From positions 310,001-374,000 of the forward strand of contig OY745777.1 of the NCBI GenBank assembly GCA_963556305.1: a stretch of 64,000 bases of DNA. The letters are read 5' to 3'. Origin of the DNA: Platismatia glauca. Its lineage: Eukaryota; Ascomycota; Lecanoromycetes; Lecanorales; Parmeliaceae. The notes under the pieces are model-generated. The model was not told where the DNA came from. It was given only the letters and a program-made list of their open reading frames with translations, and did no database searches. Position 1 is the stretch's first letter; every line of letters begins with the position of its first letter. Positions 22,206 to 34,688 of this stretch are shown here, in pieces. Position numbers and translations under genes: made by a program.

Positions 22206-24094
22206 ATGGGCATCTCGGGTCTGACCAAGCATCTTCAACCTTACGCAGTCTCGACGGTCGTAGGCTGTCAAACGCCAGACTGTGCAAGGCATAAAGGTCA
22301 AGGTGCACGACGAAGCAACCGGATCATCATCGATGGACCATCCTTTGCCTATTGCATATTCAACAGACTCTTTGTACACAAACCAATCTCTGGCGACACC
22401 ATGAAGATGATGCCATCATACGATGAGGTTGGGAAAGGAGCATTGGCATTTCTCGAACAGCTGGAAAGCTATGGATTAGTGATGCGCGTACTATCGATGC
22501 ATGACTCATGACTCAGGCTCTTGGCTGACTTACCTGCTCATTACTCAGTGACAAGATCTATTTCGACGGCTACCTGCCAATGCACAAGCGTGATATTCGC
22601 GTTCAACGACTAAACGACTCTCTCAAGATTCTGAAGAAATTCATTGTGAGAGACAGCAATGGTGCTGAAAGTGTACAAGAGTCTTGCGACAATGGTCCAG
22701 CAACACCGAGCAACGTCTTCGAAGCAGGATCCCCAACGCCAAAAACTTTCCATGGCATGATAGCTCCTCCCTTTCTTGTCCCAGCTCTCCTTGATGCCAT
22801 ATCCTGCAGTAAATATGCAGCGGTATCCGTTGTTGTACCTGGCGAGGCAGATGTTTACTGTGCCAAAGCGGCTCGGGATGGAGGTGGCACAATTCTGACC
22901 AACGATTCAGATCTGTTCGTTCATGACCTGGGCTCGCACGGCGCATTGTCATTGATTCATCAGATTGAGCTCCGTCCGAACGAGGAAGATGAAACCGGTG
23001 AGCAAAGTGCCTGCCAGACGGTCAGCCTTTTGATCTTGCGTCCCAAAGAGATTGCCGAACGTCTAGGCCTCGTCGACTTACAGCGACTCGCCTTTGTACT
23101 TTCAATGACAAGAGAAGTACTCACTCTGCCGGAAGCGATAACTCGCGCGAAAAAGCACCGAGATATCGGAATGCTTCCATTCCAAGAGTTCCTCGAGGAA
23201 TATGCCACCGAAACATCAATCACTGAATCGCAGACATTTTCTCCGGGCTCTTTGGCCAACTACGTCTCTTATGCACAACCTCTAGATCCTCGGGTGTCAG
23301 AGCTCATGCTACAACTCCAAGCGACAAGTCAAGATACCGTCTACATGTACTTACCATACCTCATCGACGACCCACGAAGATCCTCCGCATGGCAAGTTTC
23401 CACAGAGCAGCGCGCCTTCGCCTATTCAATCCCCACTCACCTCCGCAACGGACAGCGCAAGCAACCACGGACCATCATAGCCGAGTGCCGTCGCAGCGGC
23501 GACCGAATCCTCGCCGAGCAAATCCCCACCCTCCCGCCCGACACCCTCCGCGTCCAATACGGCAACCTCCGCGCCAAAATCCACGACTTCCTCGAGACGT
23601 TCGCCGACTACCCCACGCCTGTGGTCTGGCGCGCGTACGCATTGGAAGACGTCTACCGGTGGTACCTGAACAACAGCAAACCCCCTCCATCCCGGGCGGC
23701 CATGACGCGGCTCATGACGGGCCTCTCGGAGCCCAGGACGACATGGGAGGACATCCACCTATCAGCCCAGGTCCTGGCCGTGCTTTACACACTCCGTATG
23801 ACGCACCAGATCTCATCATACGCGATCCACACCACGAAATCCAGACTATCACAGCTTCCCCGGGACCTCGCATCGACGCTCGATTCGCTCCCGCCCATAG
23901 CTCAACTGCTCCCGTCGTGCTCGGAGCTAGCGACCGGACCGTCGAGCACGGAGACCGGACCACGCGGGATCGATCACCTTCTCGACCGGCTGGCCCTGAG
24001 GTTGCAGAAGGAGGCAGATGCCGAGGGCGGCGCAGCGCGTCGTCGCGGCGAGGACGCACGAGATGCGCGCGCCGTTTCGAGATCCACCATCTGA
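22206..24094 (+). CDS. Asteroid/XPG-like structure-specific nuclease family protein
   Basis: Two exons. Exon 1 starts at the ATG at 22206 (MGISGLTKHLQPYA, the typical family start) and runs to about 22487. Exon 2 resumes near 22556 with IYFDGYLPMHKRD. A tempting CTCAG acceptor at 22547 gives the wrong phase, so the junction is uncertain by a few codons. Total about 606 aa. The N-domain has IIIDGPSFAYC. The internal XPG region has VVPGEADVYCAKAARDGG and TILTNDSDLF, holding the conserved acidic residues of the FEN1/Rad2 fold. The C-terminal half is a poorly conserved helical region typical of Asteroid proteins. Some family members have lost catalysis; enough acids remain here that activity is possible. 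Codon third positions become much more GC-rich from about 23.4 kb to the end. Confidence 0.8.
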
Positions 24095-24376
24095 CAGCCA
24101 CCACAGCGAGATCGCATCGTCCGTCGGCGAGCTGAGGTCGAGATATCTGCCGAACGGCATCGGATGCACATAACGAATCATCCACACCATATATAGACAA
24201 AAATCAAAACCTCACTTCCCACCCCGCATCTCCATTTAATCCCCAAATCCCCAATCTAACCCCCACACACATCCCCCCATCACCTTCAGCAACAGACCCC
24301 TCCACCCCCTCACCCCGCAGGACGCAGGTATCTCACAACACAGCCGCTTCACCGCAACACATCACGCCCAAGGGCC
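24095..24376. other. C-rich 3' flank
   Basis: C/T/A-rich, low-complexity sequence follows the nuclease stop and presumably includes its 3' UTR. No gene was seen. Confidence 0.5.
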
Positions 24377-25225
24377 CAGGGCGCCCGATGGCCCCGGATC
24401 TTTTAGCGGACCAGTGGTCTGGACCAGTTCAATGGACCGTTGGTTCAGACCAGTTTGGAGATTGTGGTGATGGTTCTAGACCGGTGCAGGGTGTCAGAAC
24501 CAACGGTTTGGACCAGCGGTCCTGGTGATTCATAGGTACCTTAGCTTGTGGTTCATGTTGGCCATCTCGGCCATTTTAGACCATTGGCCTCGCTTAGCAT
24601 CCCACATATCTGCCCTTCGGGGCACGGACTTAATGAAGCAACCTTTCTACCCACTGCAATTAGGACCATACCGTGGCAATTGCACTCTGCCTCCCAGCAT
24701 TGGCTCGCCGTCTCTCTTTCACTGGCACTCAGTCAAGCTAGAGCGATATATATCTGTGATTTCCTCAAGGCCGTCGGCAGTCCGGCAGCCGTTGCATCAA
24801 CACTCAAATCACCACATCATCATGGCCTCCAGCGATGATGAGTCTGAGCTATCCCAGCTCCCTACCACCATTTCAATCTCGTTCAGCAGAGCCGCAAGGT
24901 CGGTGGCATCCCCAAAGTCCGTTGAATACACGCAACGCGGCAACTCAAATCGGAGTGGTCCCACCGAAAACCTCCGCGCAAATGTGGAGACTATGGGCGC
25001 CGTGGAGGAGGCTGTGGACGCTGTGGATACGTGGAGGCTGCGGAGGCCGCGGAGGCATGAGCCATGGAGGCCGCGGTGAGCGGAGGCAGTGAACCAGTGG
25101 TCCGGACCCTGAACCAATGGTTCGGACCAGTTCACACCGCGGACGGACCATGAGCCATGGATATAGCTTCAAAAATGGACCGGTTTGAGCCTCAAGACCA
25201 CTGCTCCGGACCATCGGGCGCCGTC
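24377..25225. mobile_element. candidate non-autonomous hAT-superfamily element (849 bp)
   Basis: The left end, CAGGGCGCCCGATGG (24377-24391), and the right end (25211-25225, inverted) match at 13 of 15 positions. The left terminus begins CAGGG, as hAT elements do. Flanking octamers CAAGGGCC (24369-24376) and CAAGGCGC (25226-25233) agree at 6 of 8 positions, consistent with a decayed 8-bp target duplication. Both ends carry many subterminal copies of GGACCAGTGGTC, AACCAATGGTTC and related motifs, in both orientations. The interior has no full transposase, only a short frame. The terminal matches could in part reflect local composition. Confidence 0.6.
24822..25079 (+). other. short frame inside the hAT-like element
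   Basis: An 85-codon frame starts MASSDDESELSQLPTT and ends in Arg/Pro-rich sequence. It lies wholly within the putative element and could be a truncated transposase N-terminus or unrelated. No domain was recognised, and no transposase catalytic motif is present. Confidence 0.25.
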
Positions 25226-25372
25226 CAAGGCGCCAATCGACAGGACACGCTTCTCCACCACAAATCGACATCAGGGCGAGAAATATCTCAAAAGTTTGCA
25301 CGTCTCGTATCATGCTGGCTGAACCCGCACGAGCACCTAGTCTCTTTTTCAGAAATATGTAGACATCAGCTC

Positions 25373-25421
25373 GGGGGGAGGGGGAGGGGGGAAAGCGAGT
25401 CGGGGGATGGGGGCGGTTGGG
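25373..25421 (+). other. G-run tract with quadruplex potential
   Basis: Five or more runs of four to six G lie within 49 bases, between the hAT-like element and the 3' end of UTP21. The tract can in principle fold as a G-quadruplex on the plus strand. No gene was seen between 25226 and 25662. Confidence 0.5.
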
Positions 25422-25662
25422 ATACTGTAGCTGTGTATGTGGCAGAGGGTGGGGGTGGAAGAGGCTGAGGGGTGTGGATTGGGATTGAGTCTGGATTGTG
25501 GATGTTGGTTGAGGATGAAGGGTTCATACGACAATGCGACGTCTCTGTTGGAATCATTTCATGAGATGACGAGCCTGAAGTCAGAGTTTGCATCTGTAGA
25601 GAAGGGTGCTTCACGTGACGCACGCAGTCGACGCTCTAAAAAGGCACAACGAACCAACACCA

Positions 25663-28600
25663 TCACGTCCTCGAGCTCCTCAAAAACCCCACCACCCCCC
25701 CACAGAACCCCACCAAATCACCCAACCTCTTCCCCTCCCTCCCCTGCCACCCCCTCCACTCCGCCAACGCCCGCCTCAACCCCGCGTCCCCCGGCACAGC
25801 ATGCCCATGGACGCGCAGGAACACGGCCATCCACGCCTGCACGAGCTCGTAGTCGCGCTTGGTCCGGAGTTGATACGTGAGCGCCGAGACGAACGGGACG
25901 AGCTCGGCGGGCGTGAGGGAGCGGATTTCGATGTCGGCGGTCGACGGGGAGAGGGTCTTGAGGTGGGAGATGAATGGTGCGTAGTCGGCGCCCTGGCTGG
26001 CTGTGTGGAGGGACGTGGTGAAGAGGCTGGCGGTGCCGGTGCGGTCCATCTTCGTGATGCGAGACCGTTCGGCGGGGGTGGTTTGATCTTGCTCCGTTGG
26101 TTTGTCCGGCTCTGGCGGTTTGGCGCTGTTGAGCGAAGGGAGGAAGAAGGGTGCCTTTTCGGGGGCTTTGGGAGGCTCTTTGGGTTTGTTGCGCTGGCGG
26201 ATTGTTTCGAGGTGGAGGAGGCTTTGCCAGCGGCTTTTGGGCACGATGCTTAGTGTGAGCATGTCGAGACTGAGCTGGTCGGTAGGTGCTAGATTGCTGG
26301 AAGCCGGTTCTTGCACTTCTTCATCTTTCTCTTCATCGAACGCAGCATCTACGATACTTCGACCGTTCTCCCCAGATGGGTCAACTGCAATCGCGGGGCT
26401 TATTTCGTCTTCTTGGAGTAATCTTGTGGGGACGTGTGTGAAGAGCGTACGATTGTTCCAAATGTTGATCCCGACGCTGTCCGCGTGGGCAGTAGCTAAG
26501 AACTCCCCAGTGTCCGAGAACGCCAACGCTGTGCAAGGACTCTCGACTCGGACCGCGTTGATGAGATGACCGGTAGGTAGATCCCATACGCGAATGACTG
26601 AATCCATCGACGCCGCGATTATCCATCGACCATCGTTCGAAAAGCAGAAGTCACTGATCTGGCCTAGACAGCCCCAAAGCTCTCTCACAAGTTTCTTAGT
26701 CTCTGTGTCGACCACTCGAATGGATAGGTCGTCACAGCTCAGGGCCACAAGATCGCTCGGCCTATGGTATTGAGATGCTATGATAGACGTCATGGGAAAC
26801 CAGTCAATCTCATTCTGCAGCAAGCCTGACTGGAAGTCCCAAAACTTGATCTTTCCGTCTAAGCCACAGCTGAAAAGTGTCTTGTTAAGGCCGTCAACCA
26901 TGAGGCCAGTCACAGCTCTCTGGTGTCTGCCCTCGCCCAAAGCATACTCTCGCGTTCCACCCAAGCCATTAGCGGATACATCACTACCAGTAGCGAGGCT
27001 CATCTTGAGCTTTCTCGCTTGTCCAGGAGTAAGAGACGAAGGAAACTTCTGGCGTTGTATGCCAGACTGTAGGTTGAATGACGTTATGCTCCCACCAGCT
27101 GAACCCACTAGCGCGAAGGTTCCGCATGAAGTGACGGCTACGCTGGTCACTTCAGTACCGTCTCCGGTTTCGAATGCCCATCTCCCAGCCTTCTTTCGGC
27201 CCCAGAACCAAGTCCTTGCATACTTGTCCCCTCGATGACCGGTTACAACGCTTTCCCAACCAGTAGCATAACTCTCTGACGCATCAGCAGGGCCTTTCTT
27301 TGATGCTGTATTCGTCCATACAGCGCCACCACCACTGGAAGCACCCATTCCTCCGTCGCGGTTTAATGAGCAAGCCATAGTTGTGATTTCAGGTGCTTTC
27401 AAATCTTCCAAAAGTGTAGACTTCTCGTTTTCCAGGCTTTTGCCCAAAAGACCAAGTCTTTTGGCTTTCTTGCGAACGTTACCCTGACTGAGCTCAGTGC
27501 TTTGCCCATCTCTTCTAAGGCTCCATCCCCAGAGAGTTTGATCTCTTCCGGCGCTCATGAGCCATTTGCCTCCAGTATCTGCGCCATCAGAGTTCGAGGG
27601 CACAAAACTAAGCCGTGTGACAGGGGCTGCATGACCACAGCGCGAATGTAAAATCCGAGGTATTGGTGACAAGGAGTTTGCGTCAAATATCCAGGATTTT
27701 AATGCGTTGTCCAGTCCGGTTGTGAGCATGACGTCTTGACCAGGCAGAAACTCAACTTTGTTTATCCCAACCAAATCATTGCCATATGCCGAAGAGGGTG
27801 GATTGTGGGCTCCTCGCAGAACCCCGGTGATACGTCCTCCATCATTGAGATCCCAGAAAGTAACATCTCCATCGCCTGTGCCTGCGGTAGCCATGATACC
27901 TGCTCTGCTGCCATCGTCTCCCGCGCCGAGTCCATCAGTTCGAAATGACATTGAGCTAATCGTAGAAGGACGGGAGCTTTTACTATTGAGCGTTAGGACT
28001 GCCTTGTCGAGACGGATGTCATGCAGAACAATGGATCCATCCGCACGGGCTATTGCTATGATAGATAGCGCCGGGGTAGGCTCTAAAGCGGTGACAGCTC
28101 CAGACGAAGCACTCGGTGGAAGGATCGTATAGATGAGCTTGCCAGTGCTCAGGTTCCAGATATCGAGGCTTCCGTCTTGTTTGCCCACAAAGACTTTATT
28201 GAGGTAGGTTGGCATATTGCATATCCCGCGCGACAGTATGCCTTCTTGACCGGCCTTTCTTGGTATTGTGGGAGTGAGCGTGGTGTAGTGCTCATAGGTC
28301 GTCGATTTCCATACTTCGATTCGTGTGGAGCACGATCCCACAATCCAGGATCCGAAGACTATGAGCCGATTGACGGACTCGGACAGGCCAAGTGGTCTGT
28401 CCAATTCCCCAACCTTCTGTCCCCTCTTGAACACCCATATTCCGACATGGCTACTCGTTGCTTCACCCCCCCAAGCGGCGATCACACGGTCTTTCCAGGC
28501 AACGGTCGCCGTGATATCACCTGGCGTTTGCGGTCTAGTCAGAAAGACCAGGTTCAAGCCCTTCAAGAGATCGTAGGTGTGTAGGCATCGTCCAACGGAG

Positions 28601-28849
28601 GTAGTGACTTGGAAAGTGGTCTTCCCGAGTGGGAGAGCGGTGAAGGGGACGGAAGTGGGCGAGACCAGGCCTATCGTCTGTCAATGCGGATTAGCTATTG
28701 CTGCTGGATTTGCGTTCATTCGAGCTGCTTGCCCTGAATGGAGCGAAAATCTTCGAGGGTGGACGGGCGCTGTATGTGCTGCGATTTGAGAGTTTTCGGC
28801 GCTTCGCAAGCGTATTCTCCGCATCGCCCTCGTCGACACCTCGGGACAT
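25663..28849 (-). CDS. UTP21: U3 snoRNP/SSU-processome WD40 protein Utp21 (WDR36)
   Basis: Model join(25663..28677, 28733..28849), 1043 aa. Exon 1 begins MSRGVDEGDAEN and ends in SKIFAPFR. Exon 2 continues TIGLVSPTSVPFTALPLGK. The intron uses a GC donor (AGG|GCAAGC..ACAG), because no GT donor fits while this junction gives the conserved FR-TIGL sequence. Two WD40 propellers span about residues 40-700 (for example GLDGKIKFWDF and SMDSVIRVWDL). The family-specific Utp21 C-terminal domain follows (LSIVPKSRWQSLLHLETIRQRNKP onward). The protein works in the nucleolus in UTP-B, in 18S rRNA maturation. It is divergent from VIP1 across 565 bp. Confidence 0.95.
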
Positions 28850-29414
28850 GCTGCCGCTTCAATTTTTGAGCAGCATGATTGATGGCGAAAAGAGATGTAG
28901 GATGCGAAATGCGGAATGCGGAATTTTTGTCAGCCCTACTCAGAAAAGGAAGAAATGTAATAATGAACCGCTCGAATGTACGGAGTACTCTCCAGTAAAT
29001 CAGAAATATCTTAGCGACAGCGATCTTATATGCACGTTGACGTCTTGGGGCGGGGAGACTTTAGAGTAATGTACTCTACACAGTAGAAAAGGTAGCTCGG
29101 TAAGTACCTGGAACCCCACTTTTGACCGTTTTCTGTTCGAGCAAATATGTTGTATCTCACTCATGCCTCTTAGCTGCTGATGGAACATGTGCGGACATTA
29201 ATGCACATCTGACCATCTGCTCCTGCCCCGAAAGTACTCTATACACCTGTATTTGCAACGCTGAAGCAGTCGCATTCATTGGGCGATCCCGAGAGCCCTG
29301 ATCTCTTCCTCAGACCTTCGCTCTACTTCCAATTAACTTTCTCCACATCCGCTCCATCCATGCAGGGCCCTCCACCTTTCTCTGCACTGGCTGCGTCGGG
29401 CAGAAAATTGAGAA
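28850..29414. promoter_or_regulatory. divergent promoter, UTP21/VIP1
   Basis: 565 bp between two housekeeping start codons, both pointing outward. It holds the 5' UTRs and promoters of both. No distinctive motif was identified. Confidence 0.45.
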
Positions 29415-32400
29415 ATGCGTTCCTTATCGCGGACCACCAGCAGAGGAAGCGATATTTCCAACCATACTCCCGTCACAGCATCTCTTGATCCTGATACCCA
29501 GGAGCAAAGTACAGACAAACCGGCTCCTGCATCCCCCGACAACACCTCCAAACCTGCACCTTCCCTGGCATCGATTGGGCGCGTTGCTTCTCATTCACTG
29601 CTCTCGACTCCCAACAATGCTGCCTCCTCAAGTAGGAAGGGCCGATTTGCGGAGGTGGGTACAATCGGGGGGAATATAGGCAGAGCGAGCATCTCCATGC
29701 CCCCACCCGCAACAAAGCCTTCGTCAATATACAGACCTGCAAGCTCTCGTCGTCCTACAAACTTGTCCAGTGCCATGGATCCCAGGGAAGGTGAGACAGG
29801 ATTGGACGGGACAATTGAAGAGAGCGTCGTGGGTGATCCTGCTGTGCTACAAGATCTAGAGAAGACCACAAGTCTACCTGGCTCCCAGGGCGTCCCCGCC
29901 TCCGATCAACACAGTCCCTTGGCTCCCTTGGTTCCCTTGGATTCGAACCTGAAGCCTCCCAGTTCGAGCCTGAATAAACCGGGAGACCGCTTATCCTTCT
30001 CATCTCTGTATTCCTTAGGATCTGCCATCTATGGTGCAGCAGGTCTATCCAGTGCACCTCCAAGTGCAGCAAGCTCTACCGCTGGTTCAATCAAAAGTGC
30101 TGTCTCGGAGCAACCATTGCCCACGCCAATCTCTCCCTCTCTGGGTTCAGCGAAAGGAGAGGCTATAGCTCCGGCTACGACGGCTACAGACCCTATATCA
30201 GTAACTGCCAACTCTCAGCCTCAGCATCAAGGTTCGAAATCTCTGTGTTTTAGCGCGGATAAACCCGATCGTCGATTGACGATCTTGCCTAGTGCCTGTC
30301 AATGCCTTGAAGGAACCAGCGTCTAGTGCACCAAATGCCGCTAGGCAACATCTTGACTCTTGGAACTCCGGTCCGCTGGCAAGGCCGCCCGCTCCCCGTC
30401 GATCCCGAAGTCGAACACAACAGAGACAGCCGAGTGGTAGCACTGTAGCAAGTGGCGCCGCTAGCCCTAGTAACAGTGAGCGATGTAAGTCTGCCACCAG
30501 TCCCCCCAGATATCGTCCAGTGGGAAGATTGATTGACGCCGATGACAGCCAAAGCTGAGCCGATTGGACGAGTCGGCGTCTGCGCCCTCGATGTCAAGGC
30601 AAGAAGTAAAGCAAGCCGAAATATCTTGACCCGTCTGCAAGCCAATGGAGACTTCGATGTTGTCATCTTCGGAGACAAGGTTATATTGGACGAAGGCAAG
30701 TGGACCAGAGAAGACAAGAATAGTATTATTCAAACTGACTGCTTCCGCTAGATGTGGAGAATTGGCCAGTATGGTAAGCTTCTCAAACTTCGTGCTCACA
30801 GTCCTTTTGGCCAAACACACCATGTGCCGAGACATCATGCTTCAAGCCGCAGAACACCGTCAAGCTAATGAAAGCTGATAGCGAATTTCTGATTTCATTC
30901 TTTTCGGATGGATTTCCGCTGGATAAGGCTATTGCGTATCACAAGCTTCGGAAGCCATTTTCGATCAACGATCTTCCAATGCAGAAGATCCTTTGGGATC
31001 GCAGAATATGCCTGCGTGTTCTGGACAGCATGGGTGTTCGGACTCCCAAACGAGTCGAGGTCAATAGAGATGGTGGACCAACACTAGAGTCCACCCAGCT
31101 TGCTGAGCATGTCCGTGGGTTTAGCGGCGTCAAGCTAGAAGGTCCTGACGATGGCACTGGAGGTGGTATGCCAATTACTCAAAAAGTTGAACTGGTCGAT
31201 GGGGGCGATACCTTACTTGTGGATGGCGTAACTTTGAGGAAACCGTTCGTGGAAAAGCCAATCAGCGGCGAAGACCACAACATCCGTATTTACTTTGGCA
31301 ATCAACACGAAAGTGGTGGCGGCGGTCGAAAGCTATTTCGGAAGATAGGTAACAAAAGCTCTGAATGGGATAAGGACCTGATCATTCCGCGTGCTGTTAC
31401 AGAGAAGGACAGCAGCTATATCTACGAGCAGTTTCTACATGTCGATAACGCGGAAGACATCAAAGCCTATACGGTTGGACCGGAGTTCTGTCATGCAGAG
31501 ACGCGAACCTCTCCTGTTGTTGACGGCCTTGTTCGCCGAAACACCCATGGAAAAGAGATTCGCTACATATGCAATCTGAGCCCCGAGGAACAGCTAATGG
31601 CGAAAAAAATTGCGAATGGCTTCGGTCAACGAATCTGCGGGTTTGACATGCTCCGAGTTCGAAATCAGAGCTACGTCATTGATGTTAATGGGTGGAGCTT
31701 CGTCAAAGACAACAACGCTTATTACGATAAATGTGCGAACATTTTGAAACAGATGTTTATAAATGAAAAGCAAAAGCGTGAAGGCATCGCGCCATTAGTG
31801 ACACCAATACCTGAAGACATCTCTGAGAAAGGTCCGGCGGATGGGACTCAATCAGAAACAAGCCTACTTCACCGGAAAAACACTGTGGGCACACACCGTT
31901 CTGCACTGAAAAATCTGATCAAGTCACCAAGCATGTCCAAGATGAGAGGTCTTCATCATCCTGGCCAGTCGGCACACGGTGCTGCTTCTCCAGATCTCAC
32001 TCCAACTACGGCACCACTTTCATCGCCACCTACTTTCGAACGTGGCCAAAAGCCTGTCTTACCAAGTCTACCAACCGGCAATGTTGATCCGCTCCCATCC
32101 CCAGCCGTATCGGTAGAACAGCCTCTAGCAGCACCTGCTTCGGTGTCAAATCCAGCAGAGAAAGAACTAGCGGCAGCTGTTCCCGAGCCATCTTCAAAGC
32201 ATTCATGGAAGCTTAAAGGGATGGTATCTGTGATACGGCATGCCGATCGCACACCAAAGCAGAAATTCAAGTTCACCTTTCATACTCAGCCTTTTGTTGA
32301 GCTGCTCAAAGGTCATCAGGAGGAGGTCCTACTAAAGGGTGAAGCAGCTCTCAATAGTGTCCTAGATGCCGTCAAAGTTGCTCTGCAGCAGGGTGTAGAA

Positions 32401-34456
32401 GATCCTGACAAATTAAATGTGCTGAGGACGTCGCTCGCCCGCAAAGGGGCATGGACTGGGACAAAGGTTCAGATCAAGCCAATGTTTCGTAAGAGAAAAT
32501 CCGAAGAAATCACGAGAATCCGCAGCCAAATCGAGAGGAGCGATAATCCAGGGGCTGTCCTTGCTGCCGAAGGACTCACCGAGGAACCCGAGAGTACTCT
32601 GCAACGGGTGTCACGCCCACCAACGAGAAGCGACTCAATGACGGAAACGACACTTTCACGGTTTTCTGCTGCTGAGAATGACTTGGTCATAGAAAAGTTG
32701 CAACTCATCGTCAAATGGGGTGGAGAGCCAACCCACTCTGCTCGTTATCAATCACAGGACCTGGGCGAGAACATGAGGAACGACCTCCTGCTGATGAACA
32801 AGAAATCTCTAGATGATGTACGAGTATTTACAAGCTCGGAGAGGAGAGTCAGCACCAGCGGTACGTGTGCATTAACGCTCTTGGTGTCCCTCAGTGCTGA
32901 CGTTCGAACAGCGCAAATCTGGGCGGCGTCTTTCCTGAACAAAAAGGAAGTTTCCGAATCATCAATCACTGTCCGCAAAGATCTCCTCGATGACTCGAAT
33001 GCCGCCAAAGATGTCATGGACAAAGTAAAAAAGAAGCTGAAGCTCTTACTCAGAGAGGGCCACAAGGCGCCGCCTCAATTTGCGTGGCCTGGCAACATGC
33101 CGGAACCGTCTGTCGTGGTACGCAAGGTTGCAGAACTCATGGTGTTCCATCGAAAAGTAATGCGCTACAACTTCAAAAGGCTCAATGGCGGTGCGGCTGC
33201 GTCATTGAGCGCTTTGAGTAAAGTTGGAGAAGCAGGCACGCCCGTACCTAATTCAGGACCTGGTGGCTCTCTTGCTCAGGCTCACGCAGTATCAGCCATA
33301 CAGTCCAGATGGTGTTGCGGTGAAGATCCAGAGCTCTTCAAAGAGCGATGGGAGAAGCTGTTCTCTGAGTTCTGCGACTCCGAAAAGGTCGATCCCAGCA
33401 AGATTTCCGAGCTCTATGATACCATGAAATTTGACGCCTTGCACAACCGGCAGTTCTTGGAGTGGGTTTTTACGCCTGATGCAGGCATGCCTGATGAAGA
33501 AACCACAGAGGAACCGAAACTTCCAACAGAACCTGCTCCGGAACCTCCAAGCTCCAAGAGCTCCCCCAATCTATTCAAGCATAAGCGGAAAGGTAGTGGA
33601 GGCGAGAAGATGGTCGATGCACCCGCCGAAAAGCCCCCTAATCCCAATCTAGCGCATCGCATGGGCCTGCGCCGAAGGTCGATTATGATTCCTCCATCAC
33701 CACAGCCTGAAATCGCGGATGAAACCCGAGAATCTTACTTCAAGCTGTACAAAGGTACTGGTCAAAGCAAAGCGAAATGGGACGCTCGACTCGAGAATCT
33801 GCGAGAGCTCTATAAATTGGCCAAGGTCCTCTTTGACTTTGTTTGTCCCCAAGAGTACGGTATTAGTGATGAGGAGAAGTTGGAGATCGGCCTCTTGACG
33901 TCTCTGCCCTTGTTGAAAGAAATCGTCAACGACCTGGAAGAAGTACAGGCTTCGGAGGAGGCCAAGTCTTTTGTCTACTTCACTAAAGAGTCACACATTT
34001 ACACCCTTGTCAATTGCATACTCGAAGGTGGAATCAAAACGAAGATCGAGAGAAATGCAATTCCCGAGCTGGACTACCTTTCCCACATAACGTTCGAACT
34101 GTACGAGTCCGAGGACAAAGACGCAGATACTTTTACCTACAGCATCCGTATTACGATTACTCCTGGTTGTCATACCTTCGACCCACTAGACGTTCAACTC
34201 GATTCAAAGCATTCGATTGGTTGCGCACCAAGGCGAAGCTTGACCACGCACATGGATTGGAAGGAGGTCATTGAGACGTTGCGAGCGAGATTCCACACGT
34301 ATGCCATCCAAGTACCCGTGTCCAGAGCCTATGCTAACGGTATGTCGCAGAGTGAAACTACCAAAAAGCTTCCTTGCTGTCAACGTCAGCGACAGCCATG
34401 GTAGTGATGCCGGTAGAACCGATACCGATACCGACGAGCAAGCCTCTAATGCCTGA
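29415..34456 (+). CDS. VIP1: inositol hexakisphosphate/diphosphoinositol kinase-phosphatase (VIP1/Asp1, PPIP5K)
   Basis: Model join(29415..30231, 30293..30484, 30549..30695, 30752..30773, 30882..32860, 32912..34298, 34351..34456), 1549 aa, all phases consistent. Residues 1-355 are a Ser/Pro-rich, probably disordered leader. The ATP-grasp kinase begins near 358 (EPIGRVGVCALD) with PFVEKPISGEDHNIRIYF and VIDVNGWSFVK. It makes 1-InsP7 from InsP6. The histidine-acid-phosphatase-like domain starts near 845 with VIRHADRTPKQKFKF and ends with CAPRRSLTTHMDW. Unusual features are a GC donor (GAAG|GCAAGT at 30696), a 22-nt microexon encoding NWPV, and a 51-nt stop-free intron in the phosphatase domain. 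A spliced final exon (VKLPKSFLAVNVS) restores the conserved C-terminus. It governs phosphate signalling, polarity and microtubules in fungi. Confidence 0.95.
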
Positions 34457-34688
34457 TTAGACTGTATGATTACTGAGCAGAATGCTTCATTGTATATATT
34501 TTATGCTCGACAGTACTGCATAAAGCTCAAGCCAGGTTCGGCGCGCGCAATCGTACATTGTACATAGTTTGACTGCTCCATCTTCGCTCGAACCAAGTGC
34601 AGACCCCGACTCGATGGCCTGGATAGGGGTATAAAAACCGAGTGCAGCGATCCCTGACATTTTCCATCCTCGTGATGTAGTATTACGC

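Noticed and set aside
24377..25225. CRISPR-like array from repeated GGACC motifs
   Set aside because: Spacing is irregular and copies occur in both orientations; they fit subterminal transposon repeats, and the genome is eukaryotic.
34271..34404. Apparent divergent C-terminus of VIP1
   Set aside because: It is an unspliced intron; using GTATGC..CGCAG with a TGCTAACG branch gives the conserved C-terminus.
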